This document shows, one piece after another, positions 16,825-25,166 of a stretch of DNA of 64,000 nucleotides. Position numbers and translations under genes: made by a program. Position 1 is the first letter of the stretch. Each line of letters starts with the position of its first letter. The DNA is from Nocardiopsis metallicus. GTDB lineage: Bacteria; Actinomycetota; Actinomycetes; Streptosporangiales; Streptosporangiaceae. Location: positions 7,192,001 to 7,256,000 of the forward strand of contig NZ_JACHDO010000001.1 in the NCBI RefSeq assembly GCF_014201115.1, given 5' to 3'. Below the pieces are notes generated by a model. That model was not told where the DNA came from. It did not search any database and was given only the letters and a program-made list of their open reading frames with translations.

Positions 16825-19044
16825 GTGAGCACCTGGGACGAGCCGCTGCGCAAAGGACCTCTCGGCGGCAGGACGGCGAAGGCATTCGCCGACAAACTCG
16901 ACCTGCACACCCTCGGCGACCTGCTGCGCTACTACCCGCGCCGCTACGACCGCCGCGGCGAACTCACCGACCTCGCACTCCTGCGGGAGGGCGAGGACGT
17001 CACCGTGCAGGCCAAGGTCCTGGACGCCCGGCGGCGCACCATCCCCGCCCGGCAGGGACGCCGCCGGATGGACATGATGGAGGCCACCGTCACCGACGGC
17101 ACCGGCCGCCTGCACCTGACCTTCTTCAACCGCGGCTCCCACCACCAGAACACCCTCGTCCCCGGGCGACTGGCCATGTTCTCCGGCCGGGTCTCCACCT
17201 TCAAGGGCCGCCGCCAGCTCGACCACCCCGAGTACGTCCTCCTGGACGACGAGGGGATGGAGGGGGAGGCCGCCCGCGCCTACGCCAACGAGCTCATCCC
17301 CGTCTACCCGGCGGTCAAGGGCCTGGACTCGGCCACCATCGCCCGCTCGGTCGGGGTGGCCCTGGACTACGCGGTGGACATCCCCGACCCGCTGCCCCCG
17401 GAGCTGCGTTCCGACAAGAAGCTCCTCGGCGTCCACGAGGCGCTCCGCAAGATCCACCGACCCGCCGACTGGGCCGAGACGGGCGCGGCCAAACGCCGCC
17501 TGAAGTGGGACGAGGCGTTCGTGCTCCAGCTGGTTCTGGCCCAGCGCCGCCAGCAGGCCGAGGAACTGCCCGCCGTCCCCCGCCCCGGCGCGGACGGCGG
17601 AATCCTCGACGCCTTCGACGCCCAGCTGCCCTTCACCCTCACCGACGGCCAGCGCGAGGTCGGCGACCGCCTGGCCGAACGGCTCGACGCCACCCACCCC
17701 ATGCACTGCCTGCTCCAGGGCGACGTGGGCGCGGGCAAGACCCTGGTGGCGCTGCGCGCGATGCTGCGGGTGGTGGACTCGGGCGGCCAGGCCGTCATGC
17801 TCGCCCCCACCGAGGTCCTCGCCCAGCAGCACCACCGCTCCATCGGCGCGATGCTCGGGGCCTTGGGACGCGCCGGACAGATCGACGGCGCCGAGAACGC
17901 CACCCGGGTGGCCCTTCTCACCGGTTCGATGAACACCGCCGCCCGCCGGGAGGCCCTGCTGGACGCGGCCTCGGGGCACGCGGGGATCGTCGTGGGCACC
18001 CACGCCCTCCTCCAGGAGCACGTGTCCTTCGCCGACCTGGGCCTGGTGGTCGTGGACGAACAGCACCGCTTCGGCGTGGAACAGCGCGACGCCCTGCGCG
18101 AGAAGGCCCGGGACGGCCGCCCGCACGTCCTGGTGATGACCGCCACACCCATCCCGCGGACCGTGGCGATGACGGTCTACGGCGACCTCGACGTGGTGGC
18201 CCTCACCCAACTGCCCAAGGGCCGCGCGCCCGTCTCCACCCACGTCGTCCCGGCCCACGAGAAACCGCACTTCCTCACCCGCGCCTGGGAGCGCATCCGC
18301 GAGGAGGTCGGACAGGGACGCCAGGCCTTCGTGGTCTGCCCCCGCATCGGCGACGGCACGGACGGCTCCGGCGGGGGAGAGTCCGGAGACGAGATCGACG
18401 CCCCGGCCGAGGACGCGCCCCCGGGCGCCCGCCCGCCGCTCGCGGTCCTGGACGTGCTCGCCCGCCTCAAGGACGGCCCGCTGGCCGACGTCCGGGTGGA
18501 GGCCCTGCACGGCCGGATGGCCCCCGACGACAAGGACGCGGTGATGCGTCGCCTGTCCTGCGGCCAGACCGATGTGGTGGTCTCCACCACCGTCATCGAG
18601 GTCGGCGTGGACGTACCCAACGCCACGGTCATGGCGATCATGGACGCCGACCGGTTCGGTATCTCCCAGCTGCACCAGCTCCGCGGCCGGGTCGGCCGAG
18701 GGCAGCTGCCCGGCCTGTGCCTGCTGGTCACCGAGTCCGAGGACGGCAGCCCCGCCCGCGAACGGCTGGCCGCGGTCGCCTCGACCACGGACGGGTTCGA
18801 GCTCTCCCGCGCCGACCTGGAGATGCGCCGTGAGGGCGACGTGCTCGGCGACGCGCAGTCCGGAGCACGTTCGAGCCTGCGGATGCTCACTCTGGTCAAG
18901 GACGAGGAACTCATCGGCGAGGCTCGCGAGGAAGCCACCCGCCTGGTCGCCCGCGACCCGGACCTGACCGGCCACCCGCCCCTCACCGACGCCCTCACCG
19001 CCCTCCTCCCGGAGGACCGCGCCGAGTACCTCGACAAGACCTGA
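16825..19044 (+). CDS. recG: ATP-dependent DNA helicase RecG
   Basis: Branch-migration helicase that remodels stalled forks and Holliday junctions. The 739-residue protein has an N-terminal wedge/OB region (HTLGDLLRYYPRRYDRRGEL), Walker A GDVGAGKT, motif II VVDEQHRFGVEQR (DEQH box), motif III MTATPIPRT, and C-terminal helicase motifs ALHGRMAPDDKD, VVSTTVIEVGVDVPN and QLHQLRGRVGRG. A charged insertion of about 35 residues (around 510-540, GSGGGESGDEIDAPAEDAPP) is typical of actinobacterial copies. Start GTG 16825. Confidence 0.96.
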   Translation: MSTWDEPLRKGPLGGRTAKAFADKLDLHTLGDLLRYYPRRYDRRGELTDLALLREGEDVTVQAKVLDARRRTIPARQGRRRMDMMEATVTDGTGRLHLTFFNRGSHHQNTLVPGRLAMFSGRVSTFKGRRQLDHPEYVLLDDEGMEGEAARAYANELIPVYPAVKGLDSATIARSVGVALDYAVDIPDPLPPELRSDKKLLGVHEALRKIHRPADWAETGAAKRRLKWDEAFVLQLVLAQRRQQAEELPAVPRPGADGGILDAFDAQLPFTLTDGQREVGDRLAERLDATHPMHCLLQGDVGAGKTLVALRAMLRVVDSGGQAVMLAPTEVLAQQHHRSIGAMLGALGRAGQIDGAENATRVALLTGSMNTAARREALLDAASGHAGIVVGTHALLQEHVSFADLGLVVVDEQHRFGVEQRDALREKARDGRPHVLVMTATPIPRTVAMTVYGDLDVVALTQLPKGRAPVSTHVVPAHEKPHFLTRAWERIREEVGQGRQAFVVCPRIGDGTDGSGGGESGDEIDAPAEDAPPGARPPLAVLDVLARLKDGPLADVRVEALHGRMAPDDKDAVMRRLSCGQTDVVVSTTVIEVGVDVPNATVMAIMDADRFGISQLHQLRGRVGRGQLPGLCLLVTESEDGSPARERLAAVASTTDGFELSRADLEMRREGDVLGDAQSGARSSLRMLTLVKDEELIGEAREEATRLVARDPDLTGHPPLTDALTALLPEDRAEYLDKT

Positions 19045-19213
19045 GCCGTCCGCCGGGGAGGAGTGGTCCACAGGCGGAGAACCCTCCCCGGCGGGATGGT
19101 CGCCCCCGGTGTTGACCCGATACCGGGGGAGCTTCGCTTCCCGCCCGCTCCGGCGTGCCCGGGAGCGGGCCCGTGGTCAGGTGCGTGCCCCGAACCGCAC
19201 TACCGTGGTGGCC

Positions 19214-19780
19214 ATGACCCGCATCATCGCCGGGGCGGCGGGCGGACGGCGCATCTCCGCCCCCGACGGCCGCACCACCCGACCCACCAGCGACCGGGCC
19301 CGTGAGGCCCTGTTCGCCTCCGTCCAGTCCGACCTCGGCCCCCTCGACGGGCTCCGGGTCATGGACCTCTACGCGGGCTCCGGCGCGATCGGCCTGGAAG
19401 CCCTCTCGCGGGGTGCCTCGCACGCCCTGTTGGTGGAGGCCGACCGTAAGGCGGCCCAGGTGGTGAAGGAGAACATCGCCACACTCCGGCTGCCCGGCGC
19501 CGAGCTGGCCGCCGACCGGGTGGAGCGGGTACTGGCCCGCGGCAACCTCGGCGCCCCCTACGACCTGGTGGTGGCCGACCCGCCCTACGCGGTCACCGAC
19601 GACGAGGTCGCCTCGGTGCTGTCCGCCCTGGTCGAGCACGGATGGCTGGCCGAGGACGCGGTGCTCGTGGTGGAGCGCTCCAAGCGGACCCCGGAACCGG
19701 CCTGGCCCGAGGGGATCGAGCGCGACCGCAGCCGCAAGTACGGCGAGGCGATCCTCTGGTACGCCCGCACCACCGAGTAG
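19214..19780 (+). CDS. rsmD: 16S rRNA (guanine(966)-N(2))-methyltransferase
   Basis: SAM-dependent methylation of G966 in 16S rRNA. The 188-residue protein opens with MTRIIAGAAGGRRI, has SAM motif I DLYAGSGAIGLEALSRGA and the catalytic VVADPPYAV (DPPY). ATG 19214 gives the family-typical N terminus; upstream in-frame sequence has no homology. It precedes coaD, the usual partner. Confidence 0.95.
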   Translation: MTRIIAGAAGGRRISAPDGRTTRPTSDRAREALFASVQSDLGPLDGLRVMDLYAGSGAIGLEALSRGASHALLVEADRKAAQVVKENIATLRLPGAELAADRVERVLARGNLGAPYDLVVADPPYAVTDDEVASVLSALVEHGWLAEDAVLVVERSKRTPEPAWPEGIERDRSRKYGEAILWYARTTE

Positions 19781-20021
19781 GGGCGGCCACGGGCCGGGAA
19801 GCCGGAAACCGGGCATAGGCGACGTTTTCCGAGGTTCCACGCGGGAAGGTTCAGACGACCCGCACGTGTCGTAGCGGTGGGGCTGCCGTGTCCTCCCCGG
19901 GGTGAACCTGGGGTGAATGTGGACACTGGTGGTTACTAAGTGGGTGTTGCCCGAATTGCTACAAGGGCGAGCCCCTACCATCGCGGTACCCGTGAGTAGT
20001 TCTGGAGAGGGGCGGTCCACC

Positions 20022-20510
20022 GTGCGCAGAGTCGTCTGTCCGGGTTCCTTCGACCCGGTGACCTACGGTCACATCGACATCATCGGTCGAGCTGCCAAGC
20101 AGTACGACGAGGTCATCGTCGCCGTACTCAACAACGTCAACAAGCGGGGGCTGTTCACCGTCCCCGAGAAGCTCGACATGCTCAGCGAGGGCACCGCCGA
20201 GTTCGGCAACGTCCGGGTCAGCGACTTCGACGGACTCCTCGTCGACTTCTGCCGGGAGAACGGCGTCGAGACCATCGTGCGCAGTATGCGCTCGGTCAGC
20301 GACTTCGACTACGAGCTCCAGATCGCGCAGATGAACTACCGGCTCTCCGGTGTGGAGACCGTGTTCATGACCGCCAACCCGCAGTACTCGTACCTGTCGT
20401 CCAGCCTGGTCCGGGAGATCGCCCAGCACCGCGGCGACGTCTCCAGCCTGGTCACGCCCCATGTCCAGGGGCGCCTCAAGGAGAAGTACGCCGAACGCGC
20501 CCAGGGCTGA
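20022..20510 (+). CDS. coaD: Pantetheine-phosphate adenylyltransferase
   Basis: Fourth step of CoA synthesis: 4'-phosphopantetheine plus ATP to dephospho-CoA. The 162-residue protein has the nucleotidyltransferase signature GSFDPVTYGHIDII (T/H-x-G-H), the substrate-binding FDGLLVDFC and IVRSMRSVSDFDYELQIAQM, and YLSSSLVREIA. GTG 20022 is preceded by GGAGAGG. Length is normal. Confidence 0.97.
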   Translation: MRRVVCPGSFDPVTYGHIDIIGRAAKQYDEVIVAVLNNVNKRGLFTVPEKLDMLSEGTAEFGNVRVSDFDGLLVDFCRENGVETIVRSMRSVSDFDYELQIAQMNYRLSGVETVFMTANPQYSYLSSSLVREIAQHRGDVSSLVTPHVQGRLKEKYAERAQG

Positions 20511-20704
20511 CCCGGCACTCCCGCCGCCGGCCCGAGGACACCCCCCGGAGCCAGACGCGGAGCCGCTTTCGGGGGCTGATTTGGGTGGTCGGGGACATGG
20601 TAGGTAGAATCTGGGTTTGACCATGGGCGTCGCCGGTCTTCGGCGTGCGCTCAGGCCGGTCAGCACCACCGCGATACTCCGATGCCACGTGCCTCGGTGA
20701 GCGT

Positions 20705-21319
20705 GTGCCCGGCACCCGGAACTCTCCTGAAAGCGCGATCACCCTGACTCGTCTAGATGCCCGTGACCCGTACGTGGTCGACACCCGCCAGCTGGGCCGC
20801 CAGCCGGGGTCGATGCGGACCGTCAACCGAATCGTGACCGTCCCCGACGCGTTCGAGACGGCGATGGCCAGCGTGCCCAAGGGGCAGGAGACCGAGCTGG
20901 ACCTGCGCCTCGAGGCGGTGATGGAGGGCGTCCTGGTCACCGGAACCGTCCGTGGCCGCCTCACCGCGGAGTGCTCCCGCTGCCTGGACCCCCTGTCCGA
21001 GGAGCTGGAAGCCGGCTTCCAGGAGATGTACCGCTACGCCGCCGACGACGAGGAGAGCCTCGGGGGCGACGAAGGCGCGAACGACGAAGATGAGGACTAC
21101 TATCTAGAGGGCGATCTGCTCGACCTGGAACCAGTGGTTCGAGACGCCGTCGTGCTCGCTCTCCCACTCTCACCGCTGTGCGGCCCGGACTGCCCCGGCC
21201 TGTGCGCCGAGTGCGGTGCCAAACTCGCCGACGCCGGACCCGAGCACGGGCACGGCGACGGTGTGGACCCGCGTTGGGAAGCTCTCCGCGAGATCGCGGA
21301 GAAACCCGAGCAGCAGTAA
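20705..21319 (+). CDS. YceD/DUF177 family protein (rRNA accumulation)
   Basis: Member of the DUF177 family whose E. coli member YceD is needed for normal 23S rRNA levels. Recognised by ELDLRLEAVMEGVLVTGTVRG, ECSRCLDPLSEELEAGFQEM, a long acidic segment and the C-terminal CGPDCPGLCAECGAKL. The Cys cluster suggests zinc binding. The start is uncertain: homology reaches back to about RLDARDPYVVDTRQLGRQ, upstream of the first clear ATG at 20813, so GTG 20705 is offered; a non-canonical start near 20744 is possible. It sits directly before rpmF, its usual operon partner. Confidence 0.85.
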   Translation: MPGTRNSPESAITLTRLDARDPYVVDTRQLGRQPGSMRTVNRIVTVPDAFETAMASVPKGQETELDLRLEAVMEGVLVTGTVRGRLTAECSRCLDPLSEELEAGFQEMYRYAADDEESLGGDEGANDEDEDYYLEGDLLDLEPVVRDAVVLALPLSPLCGPDCPGLCAECGAKLADAGPEHGHGDGVDPRWEALREIAEKPEQQ

Positions 21320-21454
21320 GACCAGTGCGCCGATCGCGCGCGGTACCCGCCGGGCACCGCTGACGACCGGAGCACACCCTCCCCGCCACAGCGCGCGGGG
21401 TGACCAGATAAGCGACCTCCCGCGACCGCGCGGGGGTGACCCAGGAGGATTGAA

Positions 21455-21631
21455 GTGGCCGTCCCGAAGCGGAAGATGTCGCGGAGCAACACCCGGACCC
21501 GCCGTTCCCAGTGGAAGGCGTCGCGCCCGGTGCTGGTCAACTGCCCGCGCTGCCGTGACCCGAAGCAGCCCCACATCGCGTGCCCGACCTGCGGCACCTA
21601 CAACAACCGCCAGGTCACCAACCCGGCCTAA
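21455..21631 (+). CDS. rpmF: 50S ribosomal protein L32
   Basis: A 58-residue L32, VAVPKRKMSRSNTRTRRSQW at the N terminus and CPRCRDPKQPHIACPTCGTY with four Cys at the C-terminal zinc knuckle. GTG 21455 follows AGGAGG with ideal spacing. Four-Cys forms are the zinc-dependent type. It closes the yceD-rpmF pair and is followed by a strong hairpin. Confidence 0.97.
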   Translation: MAVPKRKMSRSNTRTRRSQWKASRPVLVNCPRCRDPKQPHIACPTCGTYNNRQVTNPA

Positions 21632-21687
21632 CCCGCAAGTGACAGGCTTCGGGTCCAGCACCCGATCCCGCACTCCCGAACACCATC

Positions 21688-21716
21688 GGGGCGGACCCCA
21701 TCGAGGGGTCCGCCCC
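21688..21716 (+). terminator. Terminator after rpmF
   Basis: Perfect 12-bp stem GGGGCGGACCCC / GGGGTCCGCCCC with a 5-nt loop, 57 bp after the rpmF stop. The rest of the 391-bp gap to rnc (21632-22022) holds no recognisable gene and probably carries the rnc promoter. Confidence 0.75.
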
Positions 21717-22022
21717 GCTGTGTTGCCCGCGGAAGGAGGGCACGGCGGTGCGGGTCCGGCCGCAGCGGCGGCCCGAAGGCCTGAGCACTGTCGGCGGGGA
21801 GCGGTAGAGTGCTCTGGGAAACGCCGGGAAGAACACTTTCCGCGGTTCCGAGACACCGGTGATCCTGACCCCGCAAGGGCTCCCGAGGATCGTGGTGGCC
21901 GCCGGGGGAGCGAACCAGCTCCCGCGACGATCACCTCGTTTTCGAGCGTCCTGGCCGGGCCGGGGGATTCCTCTACCTCCGCGCGCCGCACACCGGCGCG
22001 CCCGACAGGGAAGCGAACTCGC

Positions 22023-22775
22023 GTGGCAAGCCAACTCTCCGTCTCCGAGGCCAGGTCGTTCCACCGTGCGATCGGCGTCGAGGTCGACCCCAAGATCCTG
22101 CTCCGGGCCCTGACCCACCGCTCCTACGCGTACGAGAAGGGCGGCCTGCCCACCAACGAGCGCCTGGAGTTCCTCGGGGACTCCGTGCTCGGCCTGGTGG
22201 TCACCGACACCCTCTTCCGCAAGCACCCGGACCTGCCCGAAGGGCAGCTGGCCAAGCTGCGCGCCGCCGTGGTGAACATGCGAGCCCTCGCCGACGTCGC
22301 GCGCGGGCTGGGCATCGGTGAGTACATCCGGCTGGGCCGCGGCGAGGAGGGTACCGGGGGCCGGGACAAGTCCTCGATCCTCGCGGACACCCTGGAGGCC
22401 ATCATCGGCGCGGTCTACCTGGACCGCGGCCTCGACACGGCCTCGGAGTTCGTGCACCGGCTCTTCGACCCGCTGATCGCCACCGCCTCCGGGCTGGGCG
22501 CCGGGCTGGACTGGAAGACCTCCCTGCAGGAGCTCACCGCCGCCGAGATGCTCGGGGTGCCCGAGTACCACGTGGACGAGAGCGGTCCCGACCACCAGAA
22601 GACCTTCCGCGCCACCGTCCGGGTCGCGGGGCAGAGCTACGGCCTGGGCGAGGGCCGCAGCAAGAAGGAGGCCGAGCAGCAGGCCGCGGAGTCCGCCTGG
22701 AAGGCCATCCGGGCGCGCGCCGACAAGGCCGCGGAGAAGGCCAAGGGCAAGGCCGACGGCCAGGGGCAGGGCTGA
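22023..22775 (+). CDS. rnc: Ribonuclease III
   Basis: Double-strand RNA endonuclease for rRNA and mRNA processing. The 250-residue protein carries the RNase III signature ERLEFLGDSVLGLVVTD, acidic site residues in DTLEAIIGAVYLD, and a C-terminal dsRNA-binding domain, DWKTSLQELTAAEMLGVPEY to GRSKKEAEQQAAESAW. A Lys/Ala/Gly tail of about 20 residues follows. GTG 22023 is chosen for homology. It ends 3 bp before mutM. Confidence 0.96.
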   Translation: MASQLSVSEARSFHRAIGVEVDPKILLRALTHRSYAYEKGGLPTNERLEFLGDSVLGLVVTDTLFRKHPDLPEGQLAKLRAAVVNMRALADVARGLGIGEYIRLGRGEEGTGGRDKSSILADTLEAIIGAVYLDRGLDTASEFVHRLFDPLIATASGLGAGLDWKTSLQELTAAEMLGVPEYHVDESGPDHQKTFRATVRVAGQSYGLGEGRSKKEAEQQAAESAWKAIRARADKAAEKAKGKADGQGQG

Positions 22776-22778
22776 GAG

Positions 22779-23633
22779 ATGCCTGAACTTCCCGAGGTCG
22801 AGGTGGTCCGGCGCGGTCTGAGCGACCACGCCGTGGGGCGCGGCATCGGCGCCGTCGAAGTGCTGCACCCGCGTTCGGTCCGCCGCCACGTGCCCGGCCC
22901 CGCGGACTTCGCGGGTCGGCTGAGCGGGCAGACGCCCACCGCGGTCCGCCGCCGCGGCAAGTACATGTGGCTGGTGCTGGACAGCGGCGACATGCTCCTG
23001 GTCCACCTGGGCATGAGCGGGCAGATGCTGGTGCAGCCCCAGGGCAAGCCGGACGAGAAGCACCTGCGGGTGCGCATGTCGCTCGACGACGGCAACGAAC
23101 TGCGCTTCGTCGACCAGCGCACCTTCGGCCATCTGCTGCTGGACCAGCGGGGTGAGCGCGCCGAAGTGCCGTCCTCGGTGGACCACATCGCCCTGGACCC
23201 GCTGGACGCCGAGTTCGTCCCGGACGCGTTCGTCCGGGCGCTTCGGGCCAAGCGGACCGAGGTCAAGCGCGCACTGCTGGACCAGTCGCTGATCAGCGGT
23301 GTGGGCAACATCTACGCGGACGAGGCGCTGTGGCGGGCGCGGCGGCACTGGGCCCGCTCCACTCGGGGGCTGACCAGCGCCCAGGGTTCGGAGCTGCTCG
23401 GCCACGTCACCGACGTGATGACCGAGGCCCTGGAGGTCGGCGGCACCACCTTCGACGGGCTGTACGTGAACGTGAACGGGGAGAGCGGTTACTTCGAGCG
23501 CGGGCTCAACGCCTACGGGCGGCGGGACCGGCCGTGTGGTCGCTGCGGCACGCTGATCGTGCGCGAGGCGTTCATGAACCGCTCGTCGTTCAGCTGCCCG
23601 GTATGCCAGCGGGCCCCGCGTTCCCGCGGCTGA
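22779..23633 (+). CDS. mutM: Formamidopyrimidine-DNA glycosylase (Fpg)
   Basis: Removes 8-oxoguanine and other oxidised purines; AP-lyase. The 284-residue protein begins MPELPEVEVVRRGL, giving the catalytic Pro2 and Glu3 after Met removal, has the conserved Lys in RRRGKYMW, the H2TH region QSLISGVGNIYADEALWRA and a four-Cys zinc finger CGRCGTLIVREAF...CPVC. All key residues of an active Fpg are present. Confidence 0.97.
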   Translation: MPELPEVEVVRRGLSDHAVGRGIGAVEVLHPRSVRRHVPGPADFAGRLSGQTPTAVRRRGKYMWLVLDSGDMLLVHLGMSGQMLVQPQGKPDEKHLRVRMSLDDGNELRFVDQRTFGHLLLDQRGERAEVPSSVDHIALDPLDAEFVPDAFVRALRAKRTEVKRALLDQSLISGVGNIYADEALWRARRHWARSTRGLTSAQGSELLGHVTDVMTEALEVGGTTFDGLYVNVNGESGYFERGLNAYGRRDRPCGRCGTLIVREAFMNRSSFSCPVCQRAPRSRG

Positions 23634-23855
23634 TGCAGCGGACGCGTTCGCGGAGGGAGTGTCCGCGACGGGCACAGCGGCACGGCCCGTGGGTCTGCAA
23701 GGCACGACCAGGTCTCAGCGGCCACAGGGCACAGTGATCACCATGGTCACACAGGCCACTCGGGTGCCTGATATGTCGGATTAAGCGCCTTGAGGGTGCT
23801 CCTCGGCGTGTCGGTGAGGAAAGTGTCTCCGTGAGGTAAGGGAGAGTTTGGGGCA

Positions 23856-24143
23856 GTGGGGCAAGAGGGAGAGCCGGTCCGGCTGATGGCGTGGGTGCGC
23901 GGCCGGGTCCAGGGAGTGGGTTTTCGCTGGTGGACGCGGGCTCGCGCGCTTGAGGAAGGGCTGAAGGGTGCCGCGACCAACCTCGACGACGGTCGGGTGG
24001 AGGTCGTCGCGGAGGGCTCCCGCGAAGGATGTGAGCGACTCCTGGGGCACCTGAGAAGCGGCAAAACACCCGGAAGGGTCGAATCCGTGGTCGAACACTG
24101 GGGCCCACCGCGGGGTTCCTTCGACGGTTTCGTCGAGCGGTGA
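23856..24143 (+). CDS. acyP: Acylphosphatase
   Basis: Hydrolyses acyl phosphates such as carbamoyl- and 1,3-bisphosphoglycerate. A 95-residue protein with the signature VRGRVQGVGFRWWTR, containing the phosphate-binding loop and catalytic Arg, and the catalytic Asn in TNLDDGRVEVVAEG. Starts at GTG 23856. Placement between mutM and smc is the normal actinomycete order. Confidence 0.94.
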   Translation: MGQEGEPVRLMAWVRGRVQGVGFRWWTRARALEEGLKGAATNLDDGRVEVVAEGSREGCERLLGHLRSGKTPGRVESVVEHWGPPRGSFDGFVER

Positions 24144-24305
24144 GTATGCTGGAAGGGTAACGCGGTTCGAGCATCGACCGTGGGGCGGCTGAGATCCGGT
24201 AGTAGACGGGCGCCGCGACACGCGGAGACCACCGCGCAAGCCGAGTCAGGGCCGTGCGTACCGGCGTCACCGCCGGGGGTGGATCACGTTCGTACCGTGC
24301 GATAT

Positions 24306-24337
24306 CACATGCCCAGGTTCGTTCTGCCTGGCATGTG
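24306..24337. repeat. Inverted repeat in the acyP-smc interval
   Basis: CACATGCCCAGG / CCTGGCATGTG around an 9-nt loop, imperfect by one base. It stands about 170 bp upstream of the small coiled-coil gene in a locally lower-GC stretch; a TTGACC hexamer at 24364 just beyond could be a -35. Operator, attenuator or acyP terminator are all possible. The rest of 24144-24509 holds no gene. Confidence 0.4.
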
Positions 24338-24509
24338 GTCATTGCGGACTGTTGTAATCCAATCTTGACCAGTGGCGCGCAGAGTGAGACTCTGGGATGC
24401 ACACCGCGCATCCTCAGCCCGTGAAGTCGGCCCCCCGTGGGGCCGAGAAAAACACGGGGTCACGTATGCGCGCACCACCACTGGTCACTCAGCGTGGAGG
24501 ACCCACATC

Positions 24510-24701
24510 ATGGCGAAGGCTCTGTTTGGCCACGTCGGCGGCTCTGACCCTCGGATGGTCTCGGAGATGCGACGGCTTCAGAAGCGGGTACGCGACCTTG
24601 AGGACGAGATCAGCCGTCTTCAGGCCCAGAACGACCAGCTCAGCATGGCCGTCACCGACGTCGCCGCCAGCGCGACCGACCGCGAGCCCGCGCTCGCCTG
24701 A
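24510..24701 (+). CDS. Small conserved coiled-coil protein upstream of smc
   Basis: A 63-residue protein, MAKALFGHVGGSDPRMVSEM at the N terminus, followed by a heptad-rich helix RLQKRVRDLEDEISRLQAQN likely to form a coiled coil. Short proteins of this type, with the same GHVGG N terminus, occupy this place before smc in many actinomycetes; function unknown. The start at ATG 24510 follows GGAGG. Position and coiled coil make an interaction with the condensin conceivable but unproven. Confidence 0.7.
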   Translation: MAKALFGHVGGSDPRMVSEMRRLQKRVRDLEDEISRLQAQNDQLSMAVTDVAASATDREPALA

Positions 24702-25166
24702 CACCGTGTCGTCGTGAGGGACCGTGGCATCGGCCCGGACACGACACACCGTTGATGATCCACTGACGGGGACGCCGAACGCACGACTGGCGTCCCTGGC
24801 CGGATCGACACACGGCACCCGGTGCTCACCGAGAACGCGGTGTTCACCTGCCGCAGCGCTCGCCTGAGCGGCGCTTACCCGAACACATGACGACCCGCCG
24901 CTTTTTCTTTCCCTTCACTTGCGGCTTCTTTTACCCTTGTACCCGGCGGGCTTTTACGCAACCCTCCGTGCCCGCCGGACATCCCCTTCCGGGCATTCCC
25001 CCGCGTTTCCCCGTGCCCCGGGGCCGTGCCGAGGCCACGGTGGCGCAGCTCATCGGCCCTGTGTGCGCTCAACGACCCCCTTCGGTCACCGCTTCATGGC
25101 ACCCTTGTTGTCGGCCCCGAGGCGAACCGCCCGCGGCGAGAACGATGACCGTCGTGGGAGGCGCGG
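24702..25166. other. 465-bp region upstream of smc
   Basis: No coding region supported. Contains a comparatively T-rich patch around 24900-24960. Presumably holds the smc promoter; no motif clear enough to name. Confidence 0.4.
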